Assembly (NCBI RefSeq): GCF_042649685.1
Contig: NZ_JBHRZT010000043.1
Location: 124,001-188,000, forward strand
Reading direction: 5' to 3'
Origin: Bacillus_BA songklensis
GTDB lineage: Bacteria; Bacillota; Bacilli; Bacillales; Bacillaceae_H
DNA length: 64,000 bases
The translations under genes and the position numbers were made by a program. Each line of letters starts with the position of its first letter. The stretch's first letter is position 1. Shown one piece after another: positions 16,339 to 24,121 of the stretch. The notes beneath the pieces were generated by a model. It was not told the origin of the DNA and searched no databases. It worked only from the letters and a program-made list of their open reading frames with translations.

Positions 16339-17829
16339 TCATTTGAAAGCAATCGCTGCCTTAATTGCTTTTTTCCAGCCATTGTATAGGTCTTCGCGCT
16401 TTTCTTCTTCCATTTTGGGTTCAAATGATGTGTCAATGTTCCATTGTGCAGCAATTTCTTGCTGATCCTTCCAATAGCCTACTGCCAAACCTGCTAAATA
16501 AGCGGCTCCTAAAGCCGTTGTTTCGTTCACGACTGGACGCTCAACCGGCACATTTAAAACATCACTTTGGAATTGCATCAAAAAGTTATTTTTGACTGCT
16601 CCGCCATCAACACGCAATGTTTTTAAGGTAATATGTGAATCGGCTTCCATTGCTCCAACTACATCTCTTGTCTGATAAGCAAGCGACTCCAGTGTTGCAC
16701 GGATGAAGTGTTCCTTCGTTGTCCCTCGTGTTAATCCAAATATGGCTCCTCTTACATCACTGTCCCAATATGGTGTACCTAGGCCTACAAAGGCAGGAAC
16801 AACGTATACGCCATCAGTTGAATCCGCATCGGCCGCGTATCTTTCACTTTCTTTGGCATCTTTAATCATTCGTAAACCATCACGCAGCCACTGAATAGCA
16901 GAACCTGCGACGAAGATACTTCCTTCTAATGCATATTCCACTTTCCCATTAATCCCCCAGGCGATGGTCGTTAATAAGCCGTGATCGGAGGAAACAGCCG
17001 TTTCACCTGTGTTCATTAACATAAAGCAACCAGTCCCATAAGTGTTTTTGGCCATTCCCTTTTCATAGCAGGCCTGGCCGAATAAAGCTGCCTGCTGATC
17101 CCCTGCTGCCCCTGCAATCGGAACCGCTTGACCGAAGAAATGATAATCGATTGTATGGGCATACACCTCAGATGACGGCTTTACTTCAGGAAGCATCCTC
17201 TTTGGCACATCAAGGATATCCAACAATTCGTCATCCCATTTCAATTCATGGATATTGAACATTAACGTTCTTGAAGCATTAGAGTAATCCGTGACGTGAG
17301 CTTTGCCGCCTGAAAGCTTCCAAATAAGCCATGTATCAATCGTTCCAAACAGTAACTCCCCTTTTTCCGCACGCTCTCTCGCACCCTCCACATGGTCTAA
17401 AATCCACTTTACTTTTGTGCCGGAAAAATACGCATCAATTAATAAGCCAGTTTTTTGACGGAATAAATCATTGTATCCTTTTTCTTTTAACTCTTCACAA
17501 ATACCGGCTGTTTGACGGGATTGCCATACAATCGCATTATAAATCGGACGTCCTGTGTCCTTTTCCCAAACAACTGTTGTTTCACGCTGGTTTGTGATCC
17601 CGATCCCCGCAATTTGATTGGCCGGCACCCCAGATTCCGATAAACAAGATGCAATCACGGCCAAAATGGAGCTCCAGATTTCATTTGGATTATGTTCAAC
17701 CCATCCCGGCTTTGGAAAATGTTGTGTGAATTCTTTTTGAGCTGTGTATACTACTTCGCCTTTTTGGTTGAAAAGAATCGCTCGAGAGCTTGTTGTACCT
17801 TGATCTAACGATAAAATATATTTTTCCAT
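16339..17829 (-). CDS. glpK: Glycerol kinase
   Basis: Phosphorylates glycerol to glycerol-3-phosphate with ATP. It is 496 residues, as in B. subtilis. FGGY-family motifs are present: LSLDQGTTSSRAILF at the N-terminus, GITNQRETTVVWEKDTGRP, NTYGTGCFMLMNTG, and the second phosphate loop RVDGGAVKNNFLMQFQSD. The His target of PTS HPr phosphorylation is expected near HFIRATLESL but I cannot fix it. The start is ATG 17829, with GGAGG eight bases upstream. It is read from its own promoter and GlpP leader. The glpF facilitator that usually precedes glpK is absent. Confidence 0.96.
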   Translation of the reverse strand: MEKYILSLDQGTTSSRAILFNQKGEVVYTAQKEFTQHFPKPGWVEHNPNEIWSSILAVIASCLSESGVPANQIAGIGITNQRETTVVWEKDTGRPIYNAIVWQSRQTAGICEELKEKGYNDLFRQKTGLLIDAYFSGTKVKWILDHVEGARERAEKGELLFGTIDTWLIWKLSGGKAHVTDYSNASRTLMFNIHELKWDDELLDILDVPKRMLPEVKPSSEVYAHTIDYHFFGQAVPIAGAAGDQQAALFGQACYEKGMAKNTYGTGCFMLMNTGETAVSSDHGLLTTIAWGINGKVEYALEGSIFVAGSAIQWLRDGLRMIKDAKESERYAADADSTDGVYVVPAFVGLGTPYWDSDVRGAIFGLTRGTTKEHFIRATLESLAYQTRDVVGAMEADSHITLKTLRVDGGAVKNNFLMQFQSDVLNVPVERPVVNETTALGAAYLAGLAVGYWKDQQEIAAQWNIDTSFEPKMEEEKREDLYNGWKKAIKAAIAFK

Positions 17830-17870
17830 ACTTAAGACCTCCGTTTTCCCACTCGCCATGTAAGCGCCTT

Positions 17871-17921
17871 AATAAGAAAATCCACAATACTTTCCCCCTT
17901 ATGGAAGAAGTAATTGTGGAT
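17871..17921 (-). promoter_or_regulatory. GlpP-controlled leader terminator of glpK
   Basis: On the minus strand ATCCACAATTACTT pairs with AAGTATTGTGGAT and is followed by TTTTCTTATT. ACGGAGA lies just upstream, as in the glpD leader, and is a candidate part of the GlpP target. Confidence 0.82.
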
Positions 17922-17958
17922 CTTCAGGTCTCCGTCACATGTCATTAACTTACTTGCT

Positions 17959-17987
17959 AGTTTACTAGAAGTTGAAAACGCTGTCAA
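17959..17987 (-). promoter_or_regulatory. glpK promoter overlapped by a CcpA cre site
   Basis: Minus strand -35 TTGACA and -10 TAAACT are 17 bases apart. On the plus strand TTGAAAACGCTGTCAA (17972-17987) matches the cre consensus with one mismatch and covers the -35 box, so glucose repression by CcpA-HPr(Ser-P) is expected. Confidence 0.8.
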
Positions 17988-18024
17988 CTATATAAATCCA
18001 ACTTTTCAGCCTATTCAAGATGGA
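17988..18024 (-). repeat. Dispersed repeat, copy 2 (short form)
   Basis: Minus strand CATCTTGAATAGGCTGAAAA then GGATTTATATAG. Compared with 59757-59900, it lacks the two internal hairpins. It abuts the glpK -35 box. Confidence 0.55.
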
Positions 18025-18119
18025 AGAACAAAAGAGCCGCGAATAGGATAAAGCAGAATGATTCATGTAAAAAAGTTAAGTTAGACTTATATACCTATAT
18101 ATGAATCATATTCGTATAT

Positions 18120-18671
18120 TTAATATGTCTTCCATAGGTCCCGCTTTGATGTCGTAACAGCCGTTGCCCCTGCTTTTAGAGCTCCCGCTACATCTTGCTC
18201 TGTGCGAATTAATCCCCCAGCCAAAACAGGGATCCCTGTTTTTTGATGCACTTCCTGAATGAAGGATGGAATGATACCGGGCAAGAGTTCAATATAATCA
18301 GGCTGCACCTTTTGGATGAGGCTGTAGCTTTTTTCAAGAGCCGTGCTGTCCAATAAAAAGATCCTTTGGACGGCATACACGCCTTTCTGTTTCGCTTTGA
18401 CAATGACACTCGAACGGGTAGAAATAATTCCGGCAGGCTTTAATTCCTGACATAGAAATTCAACCGCGTACTCATCATGTTTTAATCCTTGAATCAAGTC
18501 AACATGTAAGAACATCTCCTTATCAGCGCGTTTTACCGCGTTCATTATCCCTTTTAACTGTCCTAGATGACTATCGAGCAATACCCCGTATTTATAGTCA
18601 CTTTCTAAAAACTTATCCAGCTGTTTCATTTCTCTAACCGCAGGCAAAATTTGCTGTTCATCAAAGGCCAT
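18120..18671 (-). CDS. glpP: Glycerol-3-phosphate-responsive antiterminator GlpP
   Basis: A 183-residue RNA-binding TIM-barrel protein of the GlpP family. When loaded with glycerol-3-phosphate it stabilises glpD/glpK leader mRNA and blocks termination. Family patterns include GVLLDSHLGQLKGIM, HVDLIQGLKHDEYA, GIISTRSSVI, YIELLPGIIP, and VLAGGLIRTEQDV. The start is ATG 18671 with GGAG eight bases upstream; a GTG nine bases earlier is in frame but too close to the site. It lies upstream of glpK, as in B. subtilis, but without glpF between them. Confidence 0.93.
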   Translation of the reverse strand: MAFDEQQILPAVREMKQLDKFLESDYKYGVLLDSHLGQLKGIMNAVKRADKEMFLHVDLIQGLKHDEYAVEFLCQELKPAGIISTRSSVIVKAKQKGVYAVQRIFLLDSTALEKSYSLIQKVQPDYIELLPGIIPSFIQEVHQKTGIPVLAGGLIRTEQDVAGALKAGATAVTTSKRDLWKTY

Positions 18672-18835
18672 CTCTTTCACTCCGTTTACATTCTGTACTT
18701 TTTTATGTATAAGTTTAATTTAAAAAAATATAATTATCCATCTCCTTCTTTTGAATGCAACATCCAGTCCATATAATAGTTTATTTGACTTAAATTCGGC
18801 AGAGAAACTAATCTTTTTTTGTTACATTATTCTCA

Positions 18836-18900
18836 TTGACTCGTACAGCTTTCCGGATGATAATAATAATTGTTATCATCGATATTAATTATCATTATCA
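18836..18900 (+). promoter_or_regulatory. Fur-box cluster with promoter-like elements, no gene attached
   Basis: Two Fur-like boxes: TGATAA...TTATCA at 18858-18878, and TAATTATCATTATCA at 18886-18900, which matches 12 of the 14 fixed positions of the TGATAATNATTATCA consensus. A TTGACT about 17-19 bases before TAATAAT gives a plus-strand promoter. Reading right leads into an IS-end fragment and then convergent yhcX. The nearest gene leftward is glpP, about 190 bases away. Confidence 0.6.
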
Positions 18901-18906
18901 TCTATT

Positions 18907-18970
18907 TTTTAGGCGTTGCCCTGCACAAAATTTGAAGTGGGAATCTTCTCGCCTAAAATGATAAAATAAG
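18907..18970. mobile_element. IS200/IS605-type end fragment
   Basis: GCCCTGCACA...TTTGAAGTGGGAAT...AAAATGATAA aligns with the outer hairpin of the relic at 941-1005. Here the segment is enclosed by TTTTAGGCG and CGCCTAAAA, an outer stem whose bases differ from the CCGAAA/TTTCGG stem of the first copy. Confidence 0.5.
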
Positions 18971-19000
18971 ATATCTCATAAACAAAGAAGTACCTTTTAT

Positions 19001-19045
19001 GAGTTGTATCCCGACCCCAGGTTTCCTGTGGTCGGGATACAACTC
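19001..19045. terminator. Long-stem hairpin after yhcX
   Basis: GAGTTGTATCCCGACC pairs perfectly with its complement ending at 19045, plus three more pairs after one mismatch. It is five bases from the yhcX stop. There is no T run on the yhcX strand, so it may be a hairpin repeat that also stops transcription. Confidence 0.55.
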
Positions 19046-19049
19046 CGAT

Positions 19050-20585
19050 TTATTTCTTATATTTAATTTCATACACATCACCGCGGCGGTCTTTTAGCTG
19101 ACGGACGGTGCCTGACTGGCGCTGCCTGCGCAAAATTTCCAGATCGACATCACCGATGACGACCATTTCGATATTATCGTTACATTCTCCCACAATACCA
19201 TCACGTGCGAATTCAAAGTCAGATGGAGCAAAAATGGCTGATTTCGCATATTGGATATCCATATTTTCTACTTGGGGTAAGTTTCCGACTGTACCTGCAA
19301 TAACGGTATAAATTTGATTCTCTACCGCCCTTGCCTGTGCACAATAGCGAACACGCAAATAACCTTGACGATCTTCTGTACAGAATGGGATAAAAATAAT
19401 ATTAGCACCTTTATCTGTCGCAATACGTGCCATTTCAGGAAACTCAATATCATAGCAAATCTGGATTGCAATTTTTCCGCAGTCTGTATCAAATACTTCT
19501 ACTTTGCTGCCACGGCTGATTCCCCACCATTTACGCTCATTCGGTGTAATATGCACTTTATATTGCTTTTCAATGGTCCCATCGCGGCGGAACAAATATG
19601 CAATATTGTAAATGCCGTCTTCCTCATCCACAAAGTGGGAACCGCCGATAATATTGACATTATATTTCACAGCAAGGCCTGTAAAGAGCTCAATATACTG
19701 TTCGGTAAATTGTGCCACATGCTGTACCGCTTTACTTGGTATTTTTTCATTCAAAAAGGACATGAGCTGCGTTGTGAAAATTTCTGGGAACACACAAAAG
19801 TCTGCCCCCGCATCGTACGCCACATCTGTATAATATTCGACTTGTGTAGCAAACTCTTCAAATGAACCAATTTGTTTCATCATATATTGAACAACACAAA
19901 TCCGTACTGGAAAAGCTGTTCTAAAATGGCGTTTTGAGGTTGGTACATAATCGACATTATTCCACTCCATTAACGTCGCATATTTATTGGAAGCAACATC
20001 ATCCGGGAGATAGCCTCGATTGATTCGCATCAATGTAAATCCATTGCGAAGCTGAAATGTTAAAACCGGATCATAAATTTTATGTTTTATAACTTGTTGT
20101 ACGTATTGTCTTGGTGTTAATTCACGGGCATATTTATGGTAATTAGGAATCCTTCCCCCAATAATGATGCTTTTTAAATTCAGTTCACGTGCTAACTCTT
20201 CACGGGCTTCATACAAGCGTCGTCCAATCTTCATTCCACGGTAATCCGGATGAACCATAACCTCAATGCCATATAAATTATATCCTTCAGGATTATGGTT
20301 CGTAATGTAGCCTTCATCAGTAATGTCATCCCATGTATGCTGGGCATCATACTCATCGAAGTTGACCATCAAACTGGAGCAAGAACCGATGATTTTCCCT
20401 TCAAATTCCACACAAATCTGACCTTCCGGAAAAATACTTAAATGGCTCTCTAACTGCTCCCGTTTCCATGGAATCATGCCGGGAAAACAAAGTTTTTGCA
20501 GTTCAATAATTTCATCAATATCTTTATATTCAATGTTACGGATAATTATCTTTTTCTCAAATTTCGATAAATCAATCGTTGACAC
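19050..20585 (-). CDS. yhcX: GNAT-nitrilase fusion amidohydrolase YhcX
   Basis: A 511-residue two-domain protein. Residues about 15-210 form a GNAT acetyltransferase-like domain (VHPDYRGMKIGRRLYEAREEL holds the acyl-CoA loop). Residues about 230-505 form a carbon-nitrogen hydrolase with the triad Glu in CVFPEIFTTQL, Lys in YKVHITPNERK, and Cys in IQICYDIEFPE. It resembles B. subtilis YhcX in layout and gene position; the substrate is unknown. The start is GTG 20585 with AAAGGGG upstream. Monocistronic between two hairpins. A stand-alone paralogue of the hydrolase domain is encoded at 26281-27135. Confidence 0.92.
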   Translation of the reverse strand: MSTIDLSKFEKKIIIRNIEYKDIDEIIELQKLCFPGMIPWKREQLESHLSIFPEGQICVEFEGKIIGSCSSLMVNFDEYDAQHTWDDITDEGYITNHNPEGYNLYGIEVMVHPDYRGMKIGRRLYEAREELARELNLKSIIIGGRIPNYHKYARELTPRQYVQQVIKHKIYDPVLTFQLRNGFTLMRINRGYLPDDVASNKYATLMEWNNVDYVPTSKRHFRTAFPVRICVVQYMMKQIGSFEEFATQVEYYTDVAYDAGADFCVFPEIFTTQLMSFLNEKIPSKAVQHVAQFTEQYIELFTGLAVKYNVNIIGGSHFVDEEDGIYNIAYLFRRDGTIEKQYKVHITPNERKWWGISRGSKVEVFDTDCGKIAIQICYDIEFPEMARIATDKGANIIFIPFCTEDRQGYLRVRYCAQARAVENQIYTVIAGTVGNLPQVENMDIQYAKSAIFAPSDFEFARDGIVGECNDNIEMVVIGDVDLEILRRQRQSGTVRQLKDRRGDVYEIKYKK

Positions 20586-20674
20586 GTTTATAGCAACCCC
20601 TTTTAGTCTATCTTCTTTTCTTTTTCCCTAAATGTATCCCGGCTAAACAAGATTTTTTTAAGCATGGCGGCCAT

Positions 20675-20704
20675 AAAAAGACACCCGGACGAGGGTGTCT
20701 TTTT
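20675..20704. terminator. Bidirectional terminator between ldt and yhcX
   Basis: AAAAAGACACCC-GGACGA-GGGTGTCTTTTT. It can end the L,D-transpeptidase unit on the minus strand. Confidence 0.9.
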
Positions 20705-20711
20705 GCTCATA

Positions 20712-21515
20712 TCAATTGTAATATTCGTTTACTTTCTTAATGACATCCGCCGGGAGGTAAGAAATGTGGATTCGGTCTAGATTGTAATGCACAAACTTTC
20801 CACCTATGTTTACCAAGGCGAGGTTCTTATTTACTTCATACACTTTATACGTCTTATTTACCGGTAAAGTACTGATAACTTCATATTTTCCCTCTTTCGT
20901 TCTCACCATTAGAGGCATTGGTTTTTTCACCGTTAAGAATCCAACTTGCCCTTTTGATAACTGACTTCCTTTAAAACATACTCCCTTGCATACATTGGCG
21001 TTATAGCCGTATTTGCTTGCAATCGCTTCAAAAGCTTGGGACTTGAATTGACCGATAATTACCTTTGTATGTAATTCCACTCGATCAAATAACCATCTTA
21101 CTTCTTCATCATACATCCGCACGCATCCTGAGCTCACATATTTGCCGATTGAACTTGGATTGTTGTTTCCGTGAATGCCGTATGTCGTTCCATATGTACC
21201 GCGCGCATTCAAACCAAGCCAACGATCTCCGAGTGGATTGCGCGGGTCGCCTCCCGGGATTCCTCCCTTATAGTAGGGGCGATTCTTAATCTTATTCACT
21301 ATTGTAAATGTGCCTTCAGGGGTGTAACTTATTTGTCTCCCCGTTCCAACACTAAACGTTCTGACCAATTTTCCATTTTCAAAAAAGGCTAACCGGTTTG
21401 TTGATTTGTTAATGATGATGAATTGATTTTTACTTGCTGCAGACGCTGGTGTTGCGCTAATTGTACTAAAAATCATAAAGACTGCCAAAATCAGACCAAA
21501 AACTAGCTTTCTCAC
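20712..21515 (-). CDS. Secreted L,D-transpeptidase (YkuD family)
   Basis: Cell-wall enzyme forming 3-3 meso-diaminopimelate cross-links or trimming peptidoglycan. The start is GTG 21515 with AAAGGGGG upstream, which gives a clean signal peptide (MRKLVFGLILAVFMIFSTIS, then ATPASA/ASK). The YkuD catalytic block is present: IHGNNNPSSIGKYVSSGCVR with the nucleophile Cys and conserved His. Substrate-loop segment YYKGGIPGGDPRNPLG is also family-like. The C-terminal 80 residues resemble an SH3-like or wall-binding extension (VRTKEGKYEV, KTYKVYEVN). The product is 267 residues. Confidence 0.9.
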   Translation of the reverse strand: MRKLVFGLILAVFMIFSTISATPASAASKNQFIIINKSTNRLAFFENGKLVRTFSVGTGRQISYTPEGTFTIVNKIKNRPYYKGGIPGGDPRNPLGDRWLGLNARGTYGTTYGIHGNNNPSSIGKYVSSGCVRMYDEEVRWLFDRVELHTKVIIGQFKSQAFEAIASKYGYNANVCKGVCFKGSQLSKGQVGFLTVKKPMPLMVRTKEGKYEVISTLPVNKTYKVYEVNKNLALVNIGGKFVHYNLDRIHISYLPADVIKKVNEYYN

Positions 21516-21798
21516 TTTTATTTCCCCCTTTTTCTCTGTATCTAGCTGAATTATAAATGACTTAAATTGGTAATAAAACACTTTAGACCAAACAAGTCAA
21601 AATATTACAAATAATTAGAATTCTTTCGACACCTAGTTTTCAAAAAAAATAGGAATTCAGCATATTTTACTTTCCAAACGTTGTCTTCTATAATTTTGCT
21701 GGGGATTAAAAAGATTGTGAGGAAGTTTTTGTGGAGACTAATAGGCGCATAGAATCATTTCTCTTTTTTTTCGTTAGGGTACATTACCATTCCTTTGG

Positions 21799-21931
21799 AT
21801 GAAATATGGCATTGACTCTACTCCCCTACCATCGTTCGTTATGAAGATGGAAAAGAAGTGAATCGAATTGTAGGCTCACAAGAGAAAAGTGTGTTTAAAG
21901 ACTGGTTTAATCAAACAGGCCAAACAAAATA
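21799..21931 (+). pseudogene. Thioredoxin-family fragment, truncated and frameshifted
   Basis: KYGIDSTP, then after a one-base shift TIVRYEDGKEVNRIVGSQ and EKSVFKDWFNQTGQTK before a stop. This is the second half of a thioredoxin fold, including the cis-Pro region (DSTP-T). The CxxC half is missing. A terminator follows at 21937. Confidence 0.65.
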
Positions 21932-21936
21932 AAAAC

Positions 21937-21973
21937 CTCTCCTCCCTTAGCAGTTAGAGAGGAGAGATTTTTT
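21937..21973. terminator. Bidirectional terminator
   Basis: CTCTCCTC pairs with GAGGAGAG, followed by ATTTTTT. It serves the thioredoxin remnant and yhcU (minus). Confidence 0.8.
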
Positions 21974-22379
21974 AATTGACAGCAAAAGAATATGTTGAAA
22001 CATTCGGATAATACATATTGACTTGGCACTGTTCCTTTGCAAATTGATCGATTGTTAAAGGAAACGAGAATCCGTATCTTTCTAATATTTCTACATTTTT
22101 TTCGAATAATATTTCATGCCGCTTTTGAATTTCACGATGACGAATACACTCGATGACTGCCATAATGGTTTGTAAGCTGCTAATGACTTGTAATGCTTCC
22201 TGCAGCAAACCATTATAACGTGAATTCGCTACATGATCAGGATTCAATAAATGAAGCTGTTCTATCTTTTTAAGCTCCTGCGAGGAGAAGTACCGAGGAA
22301 TAATCTCAAACAAAATCTGAGTTTTCAGGTCTTCTATGTAAGCTTCTATTTCCGGAGTAGCTGCACATTCAATCCTCAA
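21972..22379 (-). CDS. yhcU: YhcU family protein
   Basis: A 135-residue soluble helical protein that I match to B. subtilis YhcU by length and by the neighbouring yhcT, in the divergent arrangement. The N-terminus is MRIECAATPEIEAYIEDLK. Function is unknown. The start is TTG 22379 with AAGGTGGG upstream. No signal peptide or membrane helix. The family assignment rests mainly on context. Confidence 0.7.
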   Translation of the reverse strand: MRIECAATPEIEAYIEDLKTQILFEIIPRYFSSQELKKIEQLHLLNPDHVANSRYNGLLQEALQVISSLQTIMAVIECIRHREIQKRHEILFEKNVEILERYGFSFPLTIDQFAKEQCQVNMYYPNVSTYSFAVN

Positions 22380-22658
22380 TATAGACCCACCTTTTTTAAT
22401 TGTTCATCAAATTTTCATGTATTACTAGCATACCATAGACTGCAAATTAAATGGGAAGGTATTTGTTCCTTTATATGCAAATATCAGGAATTTATCGTTT
22501 CTCTGATAAACAAGATATACTGGTAAAAACGTGGCGGTTTTAGCATTCTCTGTATTTTTGGGCCGTCGTTCCACTATTCTTCTTGTACTTCCTCTTTGTT
22601 CTCTTCCCTCGTTATTATATACTCATAAATAACTAAGAAACGAAAAGGTGATATGCAT

Positions 22659-23585
22659 ATGTTGATGTCAAGAAAAGGAGATTGGTTTGAAGCGATAATC
22701 ACAGAAAAACAAGCTGGAATCTCCATTGAAACCTTTTTAAAAGAACATTGGAAAATGCCTAAAAAACTGCTTCATCAATTTCGAATGAAAAAACAAGTAA
22801 AAGTCAATAACGAGGTCGTGAATTGGAATCGGCTTTTGCAGCCAAATGACCGGTTGCAAGCTCAATTTTATTTTTCCGAAGAAAACAAGTTGCAGCCGTT
22901 TTATCAAGAGCTTGATATATTGTATGAAGATGATCATCTTCTTATTATTAATAAACCAGCAGGGATGGACACACATCCAACTAATCCAACAGATGGGCAT
23001 ACCCTTTCCAATATTGTTTCCTTCTATTTTTTAACAGAAGGATTACAGACCAGCCCCAGACATATTCATCGATTGGATCGGGATACATCCGGAGCCATTT
23101 TGTTTGCTAAGCATCCGCTTGCTGCCGCTTTATTAGATCAACAGCTGGAGAAAAGAGAAATTAAACGAACATATATTGCCATTGTAGATGGTATCGTAAA
23201 ACAAAACAAAGGAACGATTAATGCTTCGATTGGGCGCGATCGTCATCATGCAACAAGAAGACGCGTCTCCTCTTCCGGCCAGCATGCCATTACAAACTAT
23301 CGTGTTGTACAACGTAACCAACAATTGCAGCAAACATTGGTAGAGTTATCTCTTCAAACGGGACGCACTCATCAAATCCGGGTACATATGAGCCATATCG
23401 GTCACCCGCTTGTTGGAGATAACCTTTACGGCGGCTCATCATCTTTTTTTAAACAGGCACTTCATGCCGTGCGTCTTCAATTGACACATCCTTTTACGGA
23501 TGAGAATATCGAAGTAGTGGCTTCTGCACCTTCTCATATCTTTAAAGCTTATGAGCTCACTATTTCAAAAGAATACTACCACTAA
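22659..23585 (+). CDS. yhcT: RluA/RluD-family pseudouridine synthase YhcT
   Basis: Isomerises specific uridines to pseudouridine in rRNA or tRNA; the target base is unknown. The catalytic Asp is in HRLDRDTSGAILFAKH, and the conserved RTHQIRVHMSHIGHPLVGD block and the earlier IINKPAGMDTHP segment define the family. A short N-terminal S4-like part (ISIETFLKEHWKMPKKLLHQF) precedes it. AAAAGGTGA lies before three close in-frame ATGs at 22653, 22659 and 22665; 22659 has the best spacing. Divergent from yhcU as in B. subtilis. Confidence 0.9.
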   Translation: MLMSRKGDWFEAIITEKQAGISIETFLKEHWKMPKKLLHQFRMKKQVKVNNEVVNWNRLLQPNDRLQAQFYFSEENKLQPFYQELDILYEDDHLLIINKPAGMDTHPTNPTDGHTLSNIVSFYFLTEGLQTSPRHIHRLDRDTSGAILFAKHPLAAALLDQQLEKREIKRTYIAIVDGIVKQNKGTINASIGRDRHHATRRRVSSSGQHAITNYRVVQRNQQLQQTLVELSLQTGRTHQIRVHMSHIGHPLVGDNLYGGSSSFFKQALHAVRLQLTHPFTDENIEVVASAPSHIFKAYELTISKEYYH

Positions 23586-23628
23586 TATCAAAAAGGGATT
23601 CATAAGGTAAACGACACCTCTTCCGCTT

Positions 23629-23715
23629 ATGATTGCTCTATATCTTGCTCAAGACAGCTTCGGAACAGCCTGTAACGTAACAGGTGATGGTGCATGGTTA
23701 ATCAGCTTACAGCTA
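23629..23715 (+). pseudogene. Fragment of a dicarboxylate/amino-acid symporter
   Basis: LYLAQDSFGTACNVTGDGA matches the C-terminal NVTGDG region of sodium/proton-dicarboxylate (DAACS) symporters. No upstream membrane domain exists, and the frame then loses similarity. A decayed gene. Confidence 0.55.
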
Positions 23716-23760
23716 AAAATAACATCACGAATCTTTCGGCTAAAAAAGCAAGTTAATCAT

Positions 23761-23796
23761 GAAAGAGGCTCCTCACAGGAGGGGCCTCTTTCATTA
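23761..23796. terminator. Terminator hairpin
   Basis: GAAAGAGGC...GCCTCTTTC with an inner CTCCT/AGGAG stem, then a T/A-rich tail. It lies between two gene fragments. Confidence 0.65.
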
Positions 23797-23797
23797 A

Positions 23798-23905
23798 TTA
23801 AAAATCAAAATTATCAGGGTCTGGACCAACACGACGGTCTTCATTTAATGCGTTAATTTTCTCCATATCTTCTGCAGTCAGTTCAAAATCAAAAATTAAT
23901 GAGCG
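23798..23905 (-). pseudogene. Aldo/keto reductase C-terminal fragment
   Basis: The minus strand encodes FDFELTAEDMEKINALNE, then DRRVGPDPDNFDF and a stop. This is the characteristic C-terminus of 2,5-diketogluconate-reductase-like aldo/keto reductases. The frame is closed by a stop codon just upstream and the barrel is missing. Confidence 0.78.
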
Positions 23906-24121
23906 AGAAACTAAACAAACGTTTGATTAACTTTACGAGTTCTGATGCGAAAAAGTACCCGCTGGAAATACAGAGCGCTTAAGTTCTTCAGTTTTGCTGA
24001 TCAAGCAGTCAATCCAAAAAGTTCATGTATGATTTGACTTAGACATAATAATCACGTACCTCTTTTAGAGTAGTAATATCAGTATGCCCAAGTTTCATAA
24101 ATTTCTTGTACCAGAACCGTT
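23906..24121. other. Decayed DNA with an operator-like palindrome
   Basis: CTAAACAAACGTTTGATTAA at 23911-23930 is a reverse-complement copy of the 12087 site. Further right, a short minus-strand stretch reads KLGHTDITT, faintly like an integrase, but stops follow. No gene is supported. Confidence 0.4.

Noticed and set aside
24030..24121. Phage integrase remnant (LGHTDITT)
   Set aside because: Only eight residues resemble an integrase box, with stops close by. No att duplication or tRNA is present.
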